Notes: generated by a model not told the origin, from the sequence alone. DNA of 64,000 nt from Xanthostigma xanthostigma (GCA_963575645.1 OY754468.1:50169665-50233664); one strand, 5' to 3'. Positions 21,887 through 33,960 are shown, numbered from the stretch's first letter. A program made the numbers and translations.

Positions 21887-22359
21887 AAAATAATAATTTA
21901 AAAAAATTATTTATCGCTACTAGGCTAACATAATACTAGAAGTTAGTGGCTTTAAAATAAATAAAGAGCTAACACCGAATTTATGAGATAAAAGTACACA
22001 AATCTAAATTAATTTAGCCTTAATTAATCAAGCTTAATCCATTTCGTTGCTTCAAATACGTGTTCTCTGCAAAATATTTTGAACCTTGTAAGATGAGTAA
22101 TCATTTTATGTAGATACTCACTACTCATAATATTTAGTGAGGTCATTTTAGTGTCTGGTCATAAAATACCGTCCACACATGAGAAAAGAATTTTAATGTT
22201 TTTAACTTCAGACATTATTGACAGATAATGTTCAAACTTCAACAATGACTAACAAATAAGTTAAACAGTATGTGTATAGGGTTGCAAGTACTCGGAGAGG
22301 TATGCAAACATTATTTATTTTAAGATCATCCTTTATCGGATACGTCTTCTCATAATATA
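21887..22359. other. Intron stretch, nothing recognised
   Basis: AT-rich, no supported feature. Confidence 0.5.
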
Positions 22360-22474
22360 CTAGCGGCCCGGCCCGGCTTCGCCCGAATTTGTAGATTGCA
22401 GTCGTTTTTTCGTCGACTTACGTTGCAAAATTTGTCTCCACGAAAAGCGACTTTATATATTAACGCCATATAAT

Positions 22475-23051
22475 CAGTATGTAAACACGTAAGGTGCACA
22501 TAGGGAAATTAGCATTGGGAAAAAATACTTGGATCAGAGTTAGCCATGATTGCATTAATTGTTATTTCTATTGAATTATCGTGGTAATCTTGAGGATTTC
22601 TATTTTATTTTGATTTATTTTTATTTTACTTGGCTTTTTTAATAATAAAAAGCACTTATAAATCATTATTTTAATTTTTTTGTACAAAAATAAAACAAAA
22701 AAACAACTCCATCTGTTTGGAAACATTTCATTCAAAAATTGTCTGACTGGTATGACGTATGCGCGTTGGTAAATCAGTGACTCAATGTCTTTAGGTTCAA
22801 CACGAATAGGCGGAGATATTTGCTCTCGCACCATATTTAAGTATTTTTGGGAATTTTGTGTCCCATTAATAAAAAAAGTCCCATTATGTTGTAATCATTT
22901 GAATCTTTTCTTCGGTGGTATGTATACACATTCATTTTGCAAAAGAATATTATCTGTCAAATTGGAAAACAAGATTTCAAGGCTCACTCTGATCCAGTCA
23001 TTTTTTCCCAATGTTAATTTCCCTATGTGCACCTTACGCGTTTACATACTG
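22475..23051 (-). mobile_element. Mariner-like miniature inside the Helitron
   Basis: Terminal inverted repeats of about 70 bp begin CAGTATGTAAAC(A/G)CGTAAGG and contain GGTGCACATAGGGAAATTA. Few mismatches separate the arms. The interior holds a transposase fragment on the minus strand. The immediate flanks (ATAAT on the left, TATAG on the right) do not give a clean TA duplication. Confidence 0.75.
22700..22894 (-). pseudogene. Mariner-like (DDE) transposase fragment
   Basis: Minus-strand reading gives NGTFFINGTQNSQKYLNMVR, then ISPPIRVEP, then after a scrambled stretch YVIPVRQFLNEMFPNRW. In intact insect mariner-family transposases these blocks flank the QQDGA(P)PH catalytic aspartate region. 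Here that block is degraded (IYQRA), and the frame runs on after NRW into unrelated AT-rich codons because the DNA after it has been deleted. About 65 residues remain out of roughly 350. No HTH domain or final catalytic residue survives, so it is a relic. Confidence 0.7.
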
Positions 23052-23175
23052 TATAGCCTATGTTCATCCTCAAGGTTCGTTCTAAATAGTGGGGAAAGAA
23101 TTTTTCAAATAGGTGCAGTGGTTCCGAAGATTATCCTCCGCATACACACAAACTCACACTTTATCTTGGTATAGA

Positions 23176-23965
23176 TTAATGGAGTGAAAACGCTCATTCG
23201 GATCATGAACTCAAACAAGTCGAATTATTTCTAATCAATTTAGAAGAGAAACGAAATCAATATTCCCAAATCCTGTATGAGTAAATAACATTTACACAGC
23301 GATTTCCATATAGATAATGAAAGTACTAAAATGGTTTAAACGTTTCCAATAGAATGAATTTGACGAACTTTTTCTTGGTAATTTAGTAAATTAAATTTTT
23401 CTGACTCAACTAAAATTTACTGTTTCTACAGCTATGTTTGTAATGACATTATAAGCGTAGCAAGTTGTGACTCCTTCATTGACTTTAAAACTATTAAAAC
23501 ATAAAAAAAATCTTAATCGGTAAACTAAGGACCATAAAAAGGGATTTGTTATTCGGACTTGACATTTCTAATTGCCTGTACTACTGTTATTTCACCAATT
23601 TAGGTACAAATTTATGGTTATTTTGACAATAAACTGTAAACTGATATGTTTGTATTTTTAAAAACTTTAACAACTTAAATTATATGATCGACAGCACTTT
23701 TTCCTTGTTCTGCTTCACTAATCGTTGCAGTGAGAATATAATTGTAGGCCCCTTTACAAAATTTAAAATAAAATAATTAATTTTTGTTTGAAACTAAAAT
23801 ATACAACGTGACAAGTGTTTTGTGTATTCATTTTTGCTGTTAAAAGTCAAGTATTACTCAATCGCTTTAAAAATAAGCGTTTGGTTTCCATAATACTTTA
23901 CATAATTTCAAGGACAAAACAAAACGCATCGAATAGATTATTAAACTAGCTTTTGTCCTAGGCTT
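23176..23965. other. Intron stretch, nothing recognised
   Basis: AT-rich with no defined element. Confidence 0.5.
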
Positions 23966-24369
23966 CAGTGTAAACTCCATTTAACGTCACTCGATATAAC
24001 GACAAACTCCTTTTAAAACGTCGAAATTACTTAACTCTAGCCGGTTTACCTTGTTGCTCATACAATGATACACTCTAAATAACGACACACCCACACTAAA
24101 TAACGACAACAATACGTCATCATTAAGCAATAAACAATACTTGTTTGTTATTTTGTTGCTTTGTTGTCGGCATCATGCGTACCGTAGATTCTAAGAAATT
24201 CGCTCTTTTGTTTGTTGGTCAGTTGTAAATTTTATATATTATGACTTATGAGTATAAATACATATTATAGTAAAAAAATATTAATGGATTATTTCTTCTC
24301 TCCATTTCACGACAACTCTCAATAACGCCACAAAGTGCACAGTCCCTTGAGCGTCGCTATATAGAGTTA
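23966..24369. mobile_element. Tigger/pogo-type miniature, copy 1
   Basis: Starts CAGTGTAAACTCCATTTAAC and contains ATAACGACAA blocks and 'agtcccttgagcgtcgc' near the far end. An inverted homologous copy lies at 53799-54207, and a cousin with clean TA flanks at 40635-41142. The CAGTGTAAACTC end is typical of TA-inserting pogo/Tigger-like elements. Confidence 0.65.
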
Positions 24370-24659
24370 ATTACTCTATAAATAGATCGTAAAAAATTTT
24401 GTAGGCCCGTTCTTCCATCTATACTAAATACTCGAAAAACGAAATTACAAATAGCGTTTCAATTTGGTAGTATTGATGAAAATTTTGTGTTTGACGACAG
24501 TCTCTAGTTTGGCTTCGCTCCATGCACTGTCGCTACGCCCACAGATAATAAAGATCTGCTTACATAGTATGCGTTACTTTACACGAGACGACCTTCGTTT
24601 ATAGTATATGCGCTAAAATCGTCTCAAGTTCGTTGATTGTGAAATAATACACACAACTT
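24370..24659. other. Intron stretch, nothing recognised
   Basis: No supported feature. Confidence 0.5.
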
Positions 24660-24667
24660 ATACAGTG

Positions 24668-25275
24668 TAGTGATGTGTCCACATGACTCTTTATTGGGAG
24701 CCGGCTCCGTGTGCTCCGCTCACTAAAAAGAGTCGCTCAGAGGGAGTCGTTCAAAGGAGCGACACTAGACAGTACGCACTACACAAGAGTGCCGACTGCA
24801 GAGGTGTGAACTGTCATCATGCATGCTCAGGAGTCAGTTAGCATTGCACAGCACAATACACACACTCAGCTCTGAGCTCATTTTAATACGATTCTGATCT
24901 TATATTATTCGCATTTTGGATAAACTATAAAGTATAATAAAAGCTTAACAATTTGTTACAATATTATATCTTTGTCAACGACGTCAATGTGAATGGTTTA
25001 AGTCACTGTAAGCTTAGTACTATTGCACTTACAGTGTGTCATTCAACATTAAATGACTCAGCAAAGATAACTCCGTACGTGCAAAATTCACTAGTGGCTC
25101 TGTGGCCTGTGCTGTGTGCGCTCTGTAAATGTGCGAATGCAACAGTACAGAACAGCTCAGCACAGAGCAATGGCGCTCGGAGTGAGTCATTCACAAAAAA
25201 AAAGAGCGATTCGCTCCGCTCCGAAAAAGGAGTCGTTCATTATGAACGACTCGCTCAAGAGCGACAACTGCACTA
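24668..25275. mobile_element. hAT-type element, 608 bp
   Basis: Ends TAGTGATGTGTCC and CGACAACTGCACTA. The 8-base flanks ATACAGTG (24660-24667) and ATATAGTG (25276-25283) match at 7 of 8. Both subterminal zones are packed with GAGTCG(C/T)TC and GGAGCGAC motifs, probable transposase-binding repeats. The overlapping open frames at 24953-25349 are not transposase-like. Confidence 0.75.
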
Positions 25276-25320
25276 ATATAGTGACAGAGTGTGTTTTATA
25301 TATGTCTAAAGCCGAATTAA

Positions 25321-26003
25321 TTACGGAAGCCGGGTTGGCTCATTGGTGACTAGTGGAGTAGTGGCACCGCACACGGGCACTTCCAACATGTTAACGCGTG
25401 CACGCGTTAACATGTGTCCGTGTGCGGGATAAATGCAGATTTCTGCCTTATCCGTGTGCGGGATAAATGCAGATTTCTACCTTATCCTGGAACGGTAATC
25501 GAGCTATCTCTGTCTTTTAACTGTCAAATTCTATGAGCAGCGTTACTTTTTGCATTGAGGTTAGGCGTAGCTGAAGTTTTGTTTATAGTGAAATAAAGTA
25601 ATAAAGAATTTCAAAGTAAACATTAGAAAAGAGTTTATTGTTCATCACAGGTAATTTTACGGTAACATTTTCATTTTTAATTTTAAGAAACTCATTTCTA
25701 ATGTTTACTTTGAAATTCTTTATTACTTTATTTCACTATAAACAAAACTTCAGCTACGCCTAACCTCAATGCAAAAAGTAACGCTGCTCATAGAATTTGA
25801 CAGTTAAAAGACAGAGATAGCTCGATTACCGTTCCAGGATAAGGTAGAAATCTGCATTTATCCCGCACACGGATAAGGCAGAAATCTGCATTTATCCCGC
25901 ACACGGACACATGTTAACGCGTGCACGCGTTAACATGTTGGAAGTGCCCGTGTGCGGTGCCACTACTCCACTAGTCACCAATGAGCCAACCCGGCTTCCG
26001 TAA
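25321..26003. mobile_element. Foldback element with 316-bp near-perfect arms
   Basis: Left arm 25321-25636 and right arm 25688-26003 are complementary over 316 bp with a single mismatch that I can see. The spacer is 51 bases. Termini TTACGGAAGCCGGGTTGGCT and its inverse are flanked by TTAA on both sides (25317-25320, 26004-26007). Each arm contains a 30-bp perfect palindrome centred on GCGTGCACGC (25386-25415) and two copies of a 36-bp unit with GGATAAATGCAGATTTCT. A transcript would fold into a dsRNA stem of more than 300 bp. Confidence 0.88.
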
Positions 26004-26007
26004 TTAA

Positions 26008-27625
26008 TACGTTTCAACTTAATTGATCTTCATTCGTTTGACGTCAACACTGACTTGCCTTCAAATTGAATGTGCCAACGAATTGAAATAAAATGTTTTT
26101 CTTTTTTTTTGAGGCCAGCGATTGTAATAGAGTTGTAATGTGTAGCGTATTTTCGTTTAGTTTTCATAATTGACCGAACACGAGCGCGATATTTGAGAAC
26201 ATTTTTAAGGTTATGTGATAATATCTGCGCTTTAGACACGAACAAAATAATCTGCCAAAATTCTGATTTTGGTTACAAACTAGTTTTGATATTTTTTTTA
26301 AGATCATCAATTGTAAGGGTTATTTGAACCCGGTAACAGTACTCAGGTTGGAATGGATTTTTTGGTGAGCTCGTCTGTCCTTTTTGAATTGATTTTATTT
26401 ATTATTGTACAAACAATGACATCTTCCCGAGATCTCGACTAGTCTCTGATCCTGTTTTTATGATCTTTTTTAATAAAGTGACTTCTCATAACGCCTCGTT
26501 AGTTTTGGAAACTATTTACAATGTTGCGTAATTCATTGCCTCTGACATTACAGGAAAGATTACATAAATTGTTCAGTCGGTGCAGTGATACCGAGGTAAC
26601 TGTAGAGATAGAAGATAAATAAACTGTGTAAATACTAGTGCGGAGTGCGTTTTAATAGACCATTGATTTCGATTATATAAAATCTGGTTTAACATAAATA
26701 ATCTCTTGTATATTATAGCTAATAATTAAAATCTAGCTTACTAGAAAATGGTCGCATAAGATCCGTAATGTATGCCCACATTTTTTTTGTGACTTCCGCT
26801 CGTTTTAAATGTCCAATTTTGACTGACAATGCGGTAGTCTTTGAACATGTTAAGAAAAACCAATCCTATTATGAACAAATACAGATTAAGGTCAGTTTTC
26901 TGTAAACACTTTGCCATTCATGTAACAGTGAGCCGGTATATTATTGTCCTACGTTTTAGCTGCAGACCATTTGAGAGACCGTACACCGGATATATTCGAT
27001 AACGTACTACGTCAGAAAATAAAGTAAGCATTTCCTTCTTTGTTGTGACGTCGGTAAAAAAACAAAAACGATACTCTTCGTACAACGCGACCTTGATTTA
27101 CTGCCATCTTCGTGTCATTTGTAAGAAACCTAATCCATTAGACAAAGTTGCAGACACTGCGAAATTAATTGATGAGGTGTTATTTGACGAAGTATCTTTA
27201 CTGTTCATTTTTTTATGTGTAATTATCATTATTGGTGCCACTGCCCCCAAATATCTGCTAAAGGAACGCGGTGAAATACCACGACCGCAGAAGTGACGTT
27301 ATTTCTATGTTCCTGGGTCAGCTGTTAAAATAGTTTTTTGAGGTTATGTTTGGCTGTCATCATATTCAAACACTTTTCTTGAGAGTTACTTGAGACTCAC
27401 AGTTTGTTTTTTTAATTTCTTTTAGCAATTTCGTCCTTTACAATTGTCTCAACTTAGAGTGTTAAAATTAATCCTAATTTTTTCGGAACTTTAAAATTTC
27501 GAAGTTGTTTTTTTTTTTATTTAGTAGTGTTTCGCTAACATTACAAGGTATTCTAAATCTTTATTTTGAAATTTTTGTGTATAAATAATTTTTTGAATGC
27601 AACTACTTGCGTTAAAAATGTTAAG
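26008..27625. other. Intron stretch, nothing recognised
   Basis: AT-rich. An 83-codon plus frame at 27045-27296 has a hydrophobic stretch (LLFIFLCVIIIIG) but no family resemblance and no clear exon context. A 71-codon minus frame at 26030-26245 is also unassigned. Confidence 0.35.
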
Positions 27626-27627
27626 TA

Positions 27628-27801
27628 GGGGAGGACGGGGTCAATTGTAGCACGGATCAATTGTAACAGTGACTATTTTAGTGACCAGCGACTAAATGTA
27701 CATCAGTGCAATAGTATCATTAATTTTCTCATTTTGTTGGTAAATGTTACTAAAATAGTCAGTTTCAATTGAACCGTGTTACAATTGACCCCGTCCTCCC
27801 C
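27628..27801. mobile_element. TA-flanked miniature, 174 bp
   Basis: Termini GGGGAGGACGGGGTCAATTG and its complement, extended to about 50 bp of near-complementary arms ('gactattttagt' still pairs). Flanked by TA (27626-27627 and 27802-27803), as for Tc1/mariner-type elements. Confidence 0.88.
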
Positions 27802-27803
27802 TA

Positions 27804-28435
27804 CCGACGTATGATATGCAGGTAATTTTTTTTAAGGGGATTACATCAAATTTAAAATAATTATGTGTGCATATCTAATTTCTTTTACAAGTTCTACGAT
27901 TTAATCTCTTTACCTGTGGTTATTTACCTTAACGTACTTATCGTCCCAACATCTGCGAGTTGCATAATATATCAAACTTGTAGATTATTTTGAGTTATCT
28001 TTTGTTGAGTTTTTATGCGGGTGAAGGTTTTTTTTAAAAAGATGTTTTGTGTCCGACAGATTAAAATTTGAATTTTTCTCCTCATAATAATGAACAATCT
28101 CATGTGTGAAAATGTAAGTCCATTTCAATTGTGTATTGAATTCTTTTGTCAGATAATTCCAAGGTGGTTTGCTTTGTACAGATATTACAGACATACTATT
28201 GAAGGTTAAAGCATTGTATATTTTTTTAAACGCCTGAATTCGAACTCGAAAACTTAAAAAAATTCATTTTAATTTAAAACATGTTTCACTTCAATAAATT
28301 TATTAATAATAGTAAACGAAACTATACTTGAAATAAAAACTCAAACCTGACTACGTAAAAGAAACGTGAGACAGTATTGCTTATTTTATAATCAGGAGTC
28401 GGGGACTCGAATACAGAATGTTTTTCCAGCTCCCG
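27804..28435. other. Intron stretch, nothing recognised
   Basis: AT-rich, no supported feature. Confidence 0.5.
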
Positions 28436-28765
28436 AATCGGTATAGTACGCGCCACGGATCTAAGAGGTTCGGAAGCTAGTCACAAACAGCGTCGCAAAG
28501 GCACATTTTAGAGCCGTTGATACTCCCACCACCTCCCAGTTGCCTGCACGGAACGTGCGATCGTCAGTGATTGACCGTGATCGCTCGTTGCCTTTGTCAC
28601 TTGTCGCTTTCCTGCTTTAAAGTACAGTCGGGTATGCTATTGTCAAGTTGTTATTGCTATGTTAGTTTTGTTGAGTTGCGAGTTTGTAGTTTTTCAACAG
28701 GCTGTACAAGCGCAAGCCTGCATTCGCATCTAACTTCCGAGCTTTTTAGAAACACTGTCTCGCGT
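28436..28765. mobile_element. Miniature family M, copy 1 (degraded right end)
   Basis: Starts GTATAGTACGCGCCACGGAT. Its body (GTGCCTTTGTCACTTGTCGC region, 'tcaagttgttattgctatgttagttttgttgagttgcgag') is inverted in copy 2 at 54664-54978. The right end has decayed to 'taacttccgagctttttag'. The 76-codon frame over it (28571-28801) is a by-product. Confidence 0.75.
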
Positions 28766-30168
28766 TTTGATTTGCTTGTTTTCTTCTTTTACATACTATA
28801 AGGGTTTGAGTTTTTTAACATTATTTTTTTATATTAAAAATAACTGCGGTTGGTTGGTTGGTTTCTTCATTTTGATGATTTTAATCAAAATGATGATCTC
28901 CATCATTTTGATGAAAATCCTTGAATACTTCAAATAATCACTTCACCTTTGGATGACGTGTAATCTCAATAACTAAATCCTTTATTAATATTTTTTTTTC
29001 ATTTGTCATTTATCTACAAAGATTTTTTTTATGAATTTTTAATTCACAGCTTATAATTCGATATCTTATTTAAATAGTGATTGCGAAATATCATATGATT
29101 TTATCGTAAATTAATATAGATAGAAAATTTTGTAATAATTTAGTCGATATATCTCATGTCATTAAGAAGTTTATTTAAATATTGTGAAATCTGTTTTAAC
29201 ATTGCGATAACATTGAAACAAACATTTGAATTTGTACGTAAATTGATAATTATCATTCATGAAATATAACAAAACATGTGAAATTCTTAAGGTCAACATT
29301 TCCGTATGAAATATTAAATTATAAATACTCTAGGTTTGTTGCCTACGGTAAAACATTATCGTAGCTAATCATAGGTTCGAAAATATAAGTGTCTGGATTT
29401 TCCTGTTTCGAGAATTCATTACCTTCATTGATGAGGCATTATAAATTATTATCAAGATCAGTTAGCCAAGGTGATTAGTATCGAATATTAGGTTATGTTA
29501 TTTTTACATATTTAACAGTACAACCTACTAATTGTAGCCAAGTGGCTATGAAGAACATTTCGGCCATTTCTATGTAAATTGGAATACAAAATAAATAAAA
29601 TAAAACAAACGTTATGCCATGTCTGTATGTTGACCACATACGAGGTTTCACTGTATATGAAACTGTAGTTCCGTTTTCTTAAGGATTTTTTTTGGTGTTT
29701 TTGTATGATATCAAGACATGAGAACGCATTCCAAAGTTTTTGACGAGATCGATTTCGACGAAATATAATCAGTAGTTTTTACTTGACTACGCTTCGAAGA
29801 TTCCCGTCAAAAACGGCGACAACTCGAGCGAAGCCTGGGGCAAAATCTAATTAGTAATTTTGTCTCGACGAGGACCTTCTTCAAATTTGTTTTTATGTAG
29901 TAATAAATGCGATTTATTATAACCTGAAGATTTATAACTCGATTACGTTATATAATTATCATTAGTTCAAGGTTTCATTAAGAAATTACGTAGTTATTCC
30001 GAAAAATAGCTACAAATTAAGATGGTCCACGAGTATGCGCGCATATATTAGACACAGACATTATACCGGATGAGTTAAACTAGTAGTCCGAGTTCTGACC
30101 GTACAAAAGTGTACTGGACGAAAATATAGAGATCTATCAATTGTCTTGAATTGTTCAGGTATGTTCCA
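28766..30168. other. Intron stretch with a decayed Helitron-like end
   Basis: About 29795-29860 reads GGCGACAACTCGAGCGAAGC-CTGGGGCAAAATCTAATTAG, a worn version of the Helitron-like 3' end. Small TCATTTTGATGA palindromes occur at 28868-28917. Otherwise nothing. Confidence 0.35.
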
Positions 30169-30307
30169 AGCAGCCAGATAACGGACACGAAACCTCCAAC
30201 GTCATGCGCAGTAGCTCGCAGTCTGGCGCAGTAGCTAAAAACGAAACTGCTTGTATCGGTTTTTGAGCTGCTACGAATGACGGTTTCGTGTCCGTTCTCT
30301 GGCTGCT
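30169..30307. mobile_element. 139-bp palindromic miniature
   Basis: Ends AGCAGCCAGATAACGGACAC and 'gtgtccgttctctggctgct' pair over about 27 bp, continuing through GAAACC/GGTTTC. No target duplication is obvious. The centre has paired 'gcgcagtagctcgcag / gcgcagtagct' direct repeats. Confidence 0.75.
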
Positions 30308-30771
30308 TTGTACATACACAGAACTGTAGGTGCTATGTTACTGCCTGCACCCCGCTTCTTGTGACAGAAAATCTGCCTATAAACTATCATTATGCTCTTT
30401 CTATACATTTTATTGTTCTGTGGGTACATACCTATAGCGTCTGCCTTTTAATTTTTATTTGCAGACCCGGCAGACTTCATTAAACATTTATAGCTCTCTA
30501 GTATAGCTCTAGACTCATAGTCGTAGGATCTTGAGCTCGACTCCCGTGTTAGGAGAAATCGTGTTTGTTTTGTATATATTCGTTGTTGTATTAAAGATCG
30601 TTTTTTTTTTGTTTGAAATGCTTTAAAAAAATGTGTCAGGCTAAAAAAATTATAGGGTGATGAATTATTTTCGACAATTATTTTGTTTATTTGTTTACAA
30701 ATGCAGAAACAAAATTTGGCTATAGAATACACAAGTGGAAAGCTTGATGCACGGCAGATGATAATTTATTG
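30308..30771. other. Intron stretch, nothing recognised
   Basis: The 94-codon minus frame at 30448-30732 is not family-like. Confidence 0.45.
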
Positions 30772-30775
30772 TTAA

Positions 30776-31195
30776 GAGTATTCGTCCCTGCAAATACCCC
30801 CTCGCCCTTCATCTCAAATCTTTTCCCCTCGCCTAAAAACGGTTCGCGCTCTCCCGACGCTATTTTTAAAGCTAAAGGGTTCTGGTAAACGCCAAATGAA
30901 AGACAAAGAATCAGACTACAGATCCTTCAGTCGAATTTTTTGAAAAAAAAATTCCTGAAAAAACTTACAACCTTTTGAAAAAAATAATAAGTTACGTAAT
31001 ATTTCACACGTAGGCGAAACTGTTTTTCAAAAAATTCGCCTGAAGGATCTGTAGTCTGATTCTTTGTCTTTCATTTGGCGTTTACCAGAACCCTCTAGCT
31101 TTAAAAATAGCGTCGGGAGAGCGCGAACCGTTTTTAGACGAGGGGAAAAGATTTTAGATGAAGGGCGCAGGGGGTATTTGCAGGGACGAATACTC
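30776..31195. mobile_element. TTAA-flanked foldback element with about 180-bp arms
   Basis: Termini GAGTATTCGTCCCTGCAAAT and its inverse, flanked by TTAA (30772-30775, 31196-31199). Arms of about 180 bp pair with few mismatches (for example 'cctcgcctaaa' versus 'tttagacgagg') around a 60-base centre. The arms contain CGGTTCGCGCTCTCCCGACG. Second TTAA foldback type here, unrelated in sequence to 25321-26003. Confidence 0.85.
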
Positions 31196-31199
31196 TTAA

Positions 31200-32319
31200 G
31201 AAAAGTTTAGTTTTGAGCTTAGATCTGATTCGTTAGACACGCGATATATCGTGCTATTATTACGTAAATTTAACATACAAACAGCAATTCAACATTTCAC
31301 ATTAGCCTTGACTTTTTATTAATGAATTGCACTAACGGATGTTGGAATCTACATTATTGCATTTGAATGGCGAAATTTGGGAACACGATTCTTTTCGTTC
31401 TTTTCATTCATAATTATTATTTAATCTCCCTTTGATTCATTTAACTCATTTTTTTTTATAATTTATGTTGCAAATTTTCCAACGAAAACATATAACTTGG
31501 AAGTATTGAAATAAAAAAAGACACACTTTGTAATTTGAATTAGCGATTTTTTTTGTAGGTATTTTAGTGAGTTTCAATAAAAAGATTTGCGCATGTTTCG
31601 AAATTTGGAAAATCGTGTTTTTTACGACATCTTGTAATTACTGCAATGTTGTGACGTCGTATTTCTAAAAATAATGTTATCTATCGAGGATTTTTTTTTT
31701 GGATATTGGAAAAACCTGTCGCGACGTTCTTAGTATTATGTAAAATGTTATAATAATTGCATCAGTTCTTTAATTTTTCATTAAAAAAATGTATGAAATA
31801 TGCAAACCACTATGATTACCTATGTACTGGCAATTTTTTTTGTCTCTTTTGACGTGATAACGTCTTATAAATTGATGAAACACCAGCTGCACGCACGAAA
31901 AAGTGTAACGTTCCTTACGTTCCGCCTGACCCTGTGCGTGCAAGCGAGAGCGCAGTATGCTTCGGCCCAAGTTTGACAGCTACTAAAATTTAGCTTATGT
32001 ATTACGGAATACGTTATCACGTAAAATTATCGTCCGTAAACCAACTTTACAGACAACCAATTTTTTTTTCGCTATCTTATCGAATTCGAAATTTGGAAGC
32101 TTTAAGTTTTTTCAAAGTTTTTTGCTTTGGTGTAAATATTTTGAGGATTGTTTAAAATTCTGTATTTTTTCCTTTACTAGTTAATAATTGTTATAAAATC
32201 AAGTTTGGCGAAACAGTAAAATCATTTTTTAAATCGATTCGGTAGTTTCTGAGAGTGCGCAAACAAACATCCAAAACTTTTTCTTTTTATAACCTATAAT
32301 AAAAGATTTTCAGATGTCA
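31200..32319. other. Intron stretch with a possible Helitron-like remnant
   Basis: Positions 32225-32300 ('aatcgattcggtagtttctgagag...caaacaaac') resemble the subterminal block of the Helitron-like family but are too worn to delimit. Nothing else. Confidence 0.3.
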
Positions 32320-32470
32320 AATGTCGGGTAAGTACTTCATCAATCTGTCTTGGGTTCGAACTCCTCTTCCCTCATGGTGATGGATGTTTTGTGATGTCGT
32401 TATGTTTAATTTGATGATGCAATTAACTCGCTAATCGAGTTAGTTGTCGAGCGTCTATAATCTACAATAA
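32320..32470 (+). mobile_element. tRNA-derived SINE, degraded head
   Basis: A B-box-like GGGTTCGAACTCC near 32351, then body text 'tgatgtcgttatgtttaatttgatgatg' and tail TTGTCGAGCGTCTATAATCT, all shared with 3369-3515. Confidence 0.6.
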
Positions 32471-33310
32471 TTAAATGAAAGATCCTGATGTGACAAAATT
32501 CAGCAACATTGGCTTTCCGATGGATTGTTCCTTTTAATCTAGATAGACTAAATCAAGATAAATAGGTTGTTGTTGAGCGTCTTTCTCTTCATTTATACAA
32601 ATTACACAGATCCGGTAGAAGTCACGAGGTCGCTGCGAAACCAAATAATTTGATCGCAATATAATTTGCATTTAATTTACATTGATCAGTCGTCAAATAA
32701 TTTCTGGTGTGAAGTATTTTGTGACGCGGATCGTGTGTGGCATTTCTTTGTTGTTCAGAGGACTGTGATTCCGTGTCGGAGATTTGTGTAAAATTCAACG
32801 TTCTGGTTTTGTGAACAATATCGACTTCGGCGATGCTTACTCACTCACTCTTTTGGCGAACACATAAACGACGAACAGAGAGAATAAATGTCCACCGAGT
32901 TTGGGTACACTATCATAATTGCATATTCTATTTGTTTTTGGATCAATTACCGTGATGTTACTTGGACTGCATCAATTAAAAATAAAAATTCACATCTTTA
33001 TTTTTTCGATCAAATTCAGTCGTCCGGAAAAACAACTTTTGCAAATGAACACCTGTGCAACGATATGTTTTTTTATGTCAAGTTTCAACAATACTCAAAC
33101 TAATTTTATGTTGGTATCAATGATGGATGAAGCACTAGGTTATTCGTGAAGGCAACCAGGTTTTGAGAACGTCTTCATAAGTCTTTTTATGAGATACCAA
33201 CAATGTCAGTTTTACTTTGTCTCCAAAATTACTGTTCTCTTTACATTTACCTAATTAAAGTTTTACAGTAATTCTTTTTTCAAACCAACTCATCATTTCA
33301 TAACAACATT
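32471..33310. other. Intron stretch, nothing recognised
   Basis: AT-rich; overlapping plus frames at 32888-33149 are not family-like. Confidence 0.45.
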
Positions 33311-33602
33311 GGGCATGTTTGGCCGAAGTAAGTACTTACTAAACTTAGTAAGCCAGTTAGCATAAAAAAATTAAAATCTTACAAGCTGACTAGCGCTTTT
33401 CGGCCAGGACAGACTTATTGGCTTAACATAACACAAAACACCGTTTGTCTGTTTTGTTTACATCAACAATAAGCAAAATGGCGTCTTATATTAAGCCATG
33501 CTTACTGCGTTAGCACTTATTTTATGTCCCGGCCGAAAATGTTGTAAGTATAGTGAGTGACTTACTAGATTTAGTAAGTACTTAATTCGGCCAAACACGC
33601 CC
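33311..33602. mobile_element. Harbinger-like miniature, 292 bp
   Basis: Termini GGGCATGTTTGGCCGAAGTA and 'ttcggccaaacacgccc' form arms of about 40 bp with TAAGTACTTACTAAA inside. A second internal GGCC(A/G)GGACA pair lies deeper. Flanks ATT and ATA are close to the 3-bp duplication expected for PIF/Harbinger. Confidence 0.7.
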
Positions 33603-33960
33603 ATATCGATTTCATGCTAGAATCCCTTCACTAGGGGATACTTATTCCACTCGTTCCCGATTCATTTTGAAATATAGTCAGAAATATCACACGTTTTGTC
33701 GAGTATTATTTTAATGAACAAAATAATATGACTTCAGCACTTTTGGATTGATGTAATCATCACCATATTGTAATCGGACACTATTAACACCTGTGAAAGA
33801 TTAAAAATTGCATCGGCAATGATTTTTTTCAACATCTGATAATTCTTTATCTAACTGCCCATGCAACGCGAGATTAAAACTCAGGAGTGAATAAATACTT
33901 GAAAAATAATTGTCCACTTTTCTCTCGCTAAGCTGCATTTGATGGTAACATTGACTAATT
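33603..33960. other. Intron stretch, nothing recognised
   Basis: No supported feature. Confidence 0.5.

Larger units (their letters stand above)
22360..23175 (-). mobile_element. Helitron-like element carrying a nested transposon
   Basis: On the minus strand it starts A|TCTATACCAAGATAAAGTG and ends GGGCGAAGCCGGGCCGGGCC-GCTAG|T. Both junctions obey the Helitron A/T insertion rule. The middle is interrupted at 22475-23051 by a mariner-like deletion derivative. Removing it restores the text seen in the 2.5-kb and 49.4-kb copies ('tatagcctatg..catcc'). Confidence 0.72.

Noticed and set aside
22785-23174. 129-codon plus-strand frame
   Set aside because: It lies antisense to the mariner-like transposase fragment and spans the element's right terminal repeat; no family resemblance.
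25386-25415. Perfect 30-bp palindrome as an operator-like site
   Set aside because: It occurs in both arms of the foldback element and is explained as part of that element.
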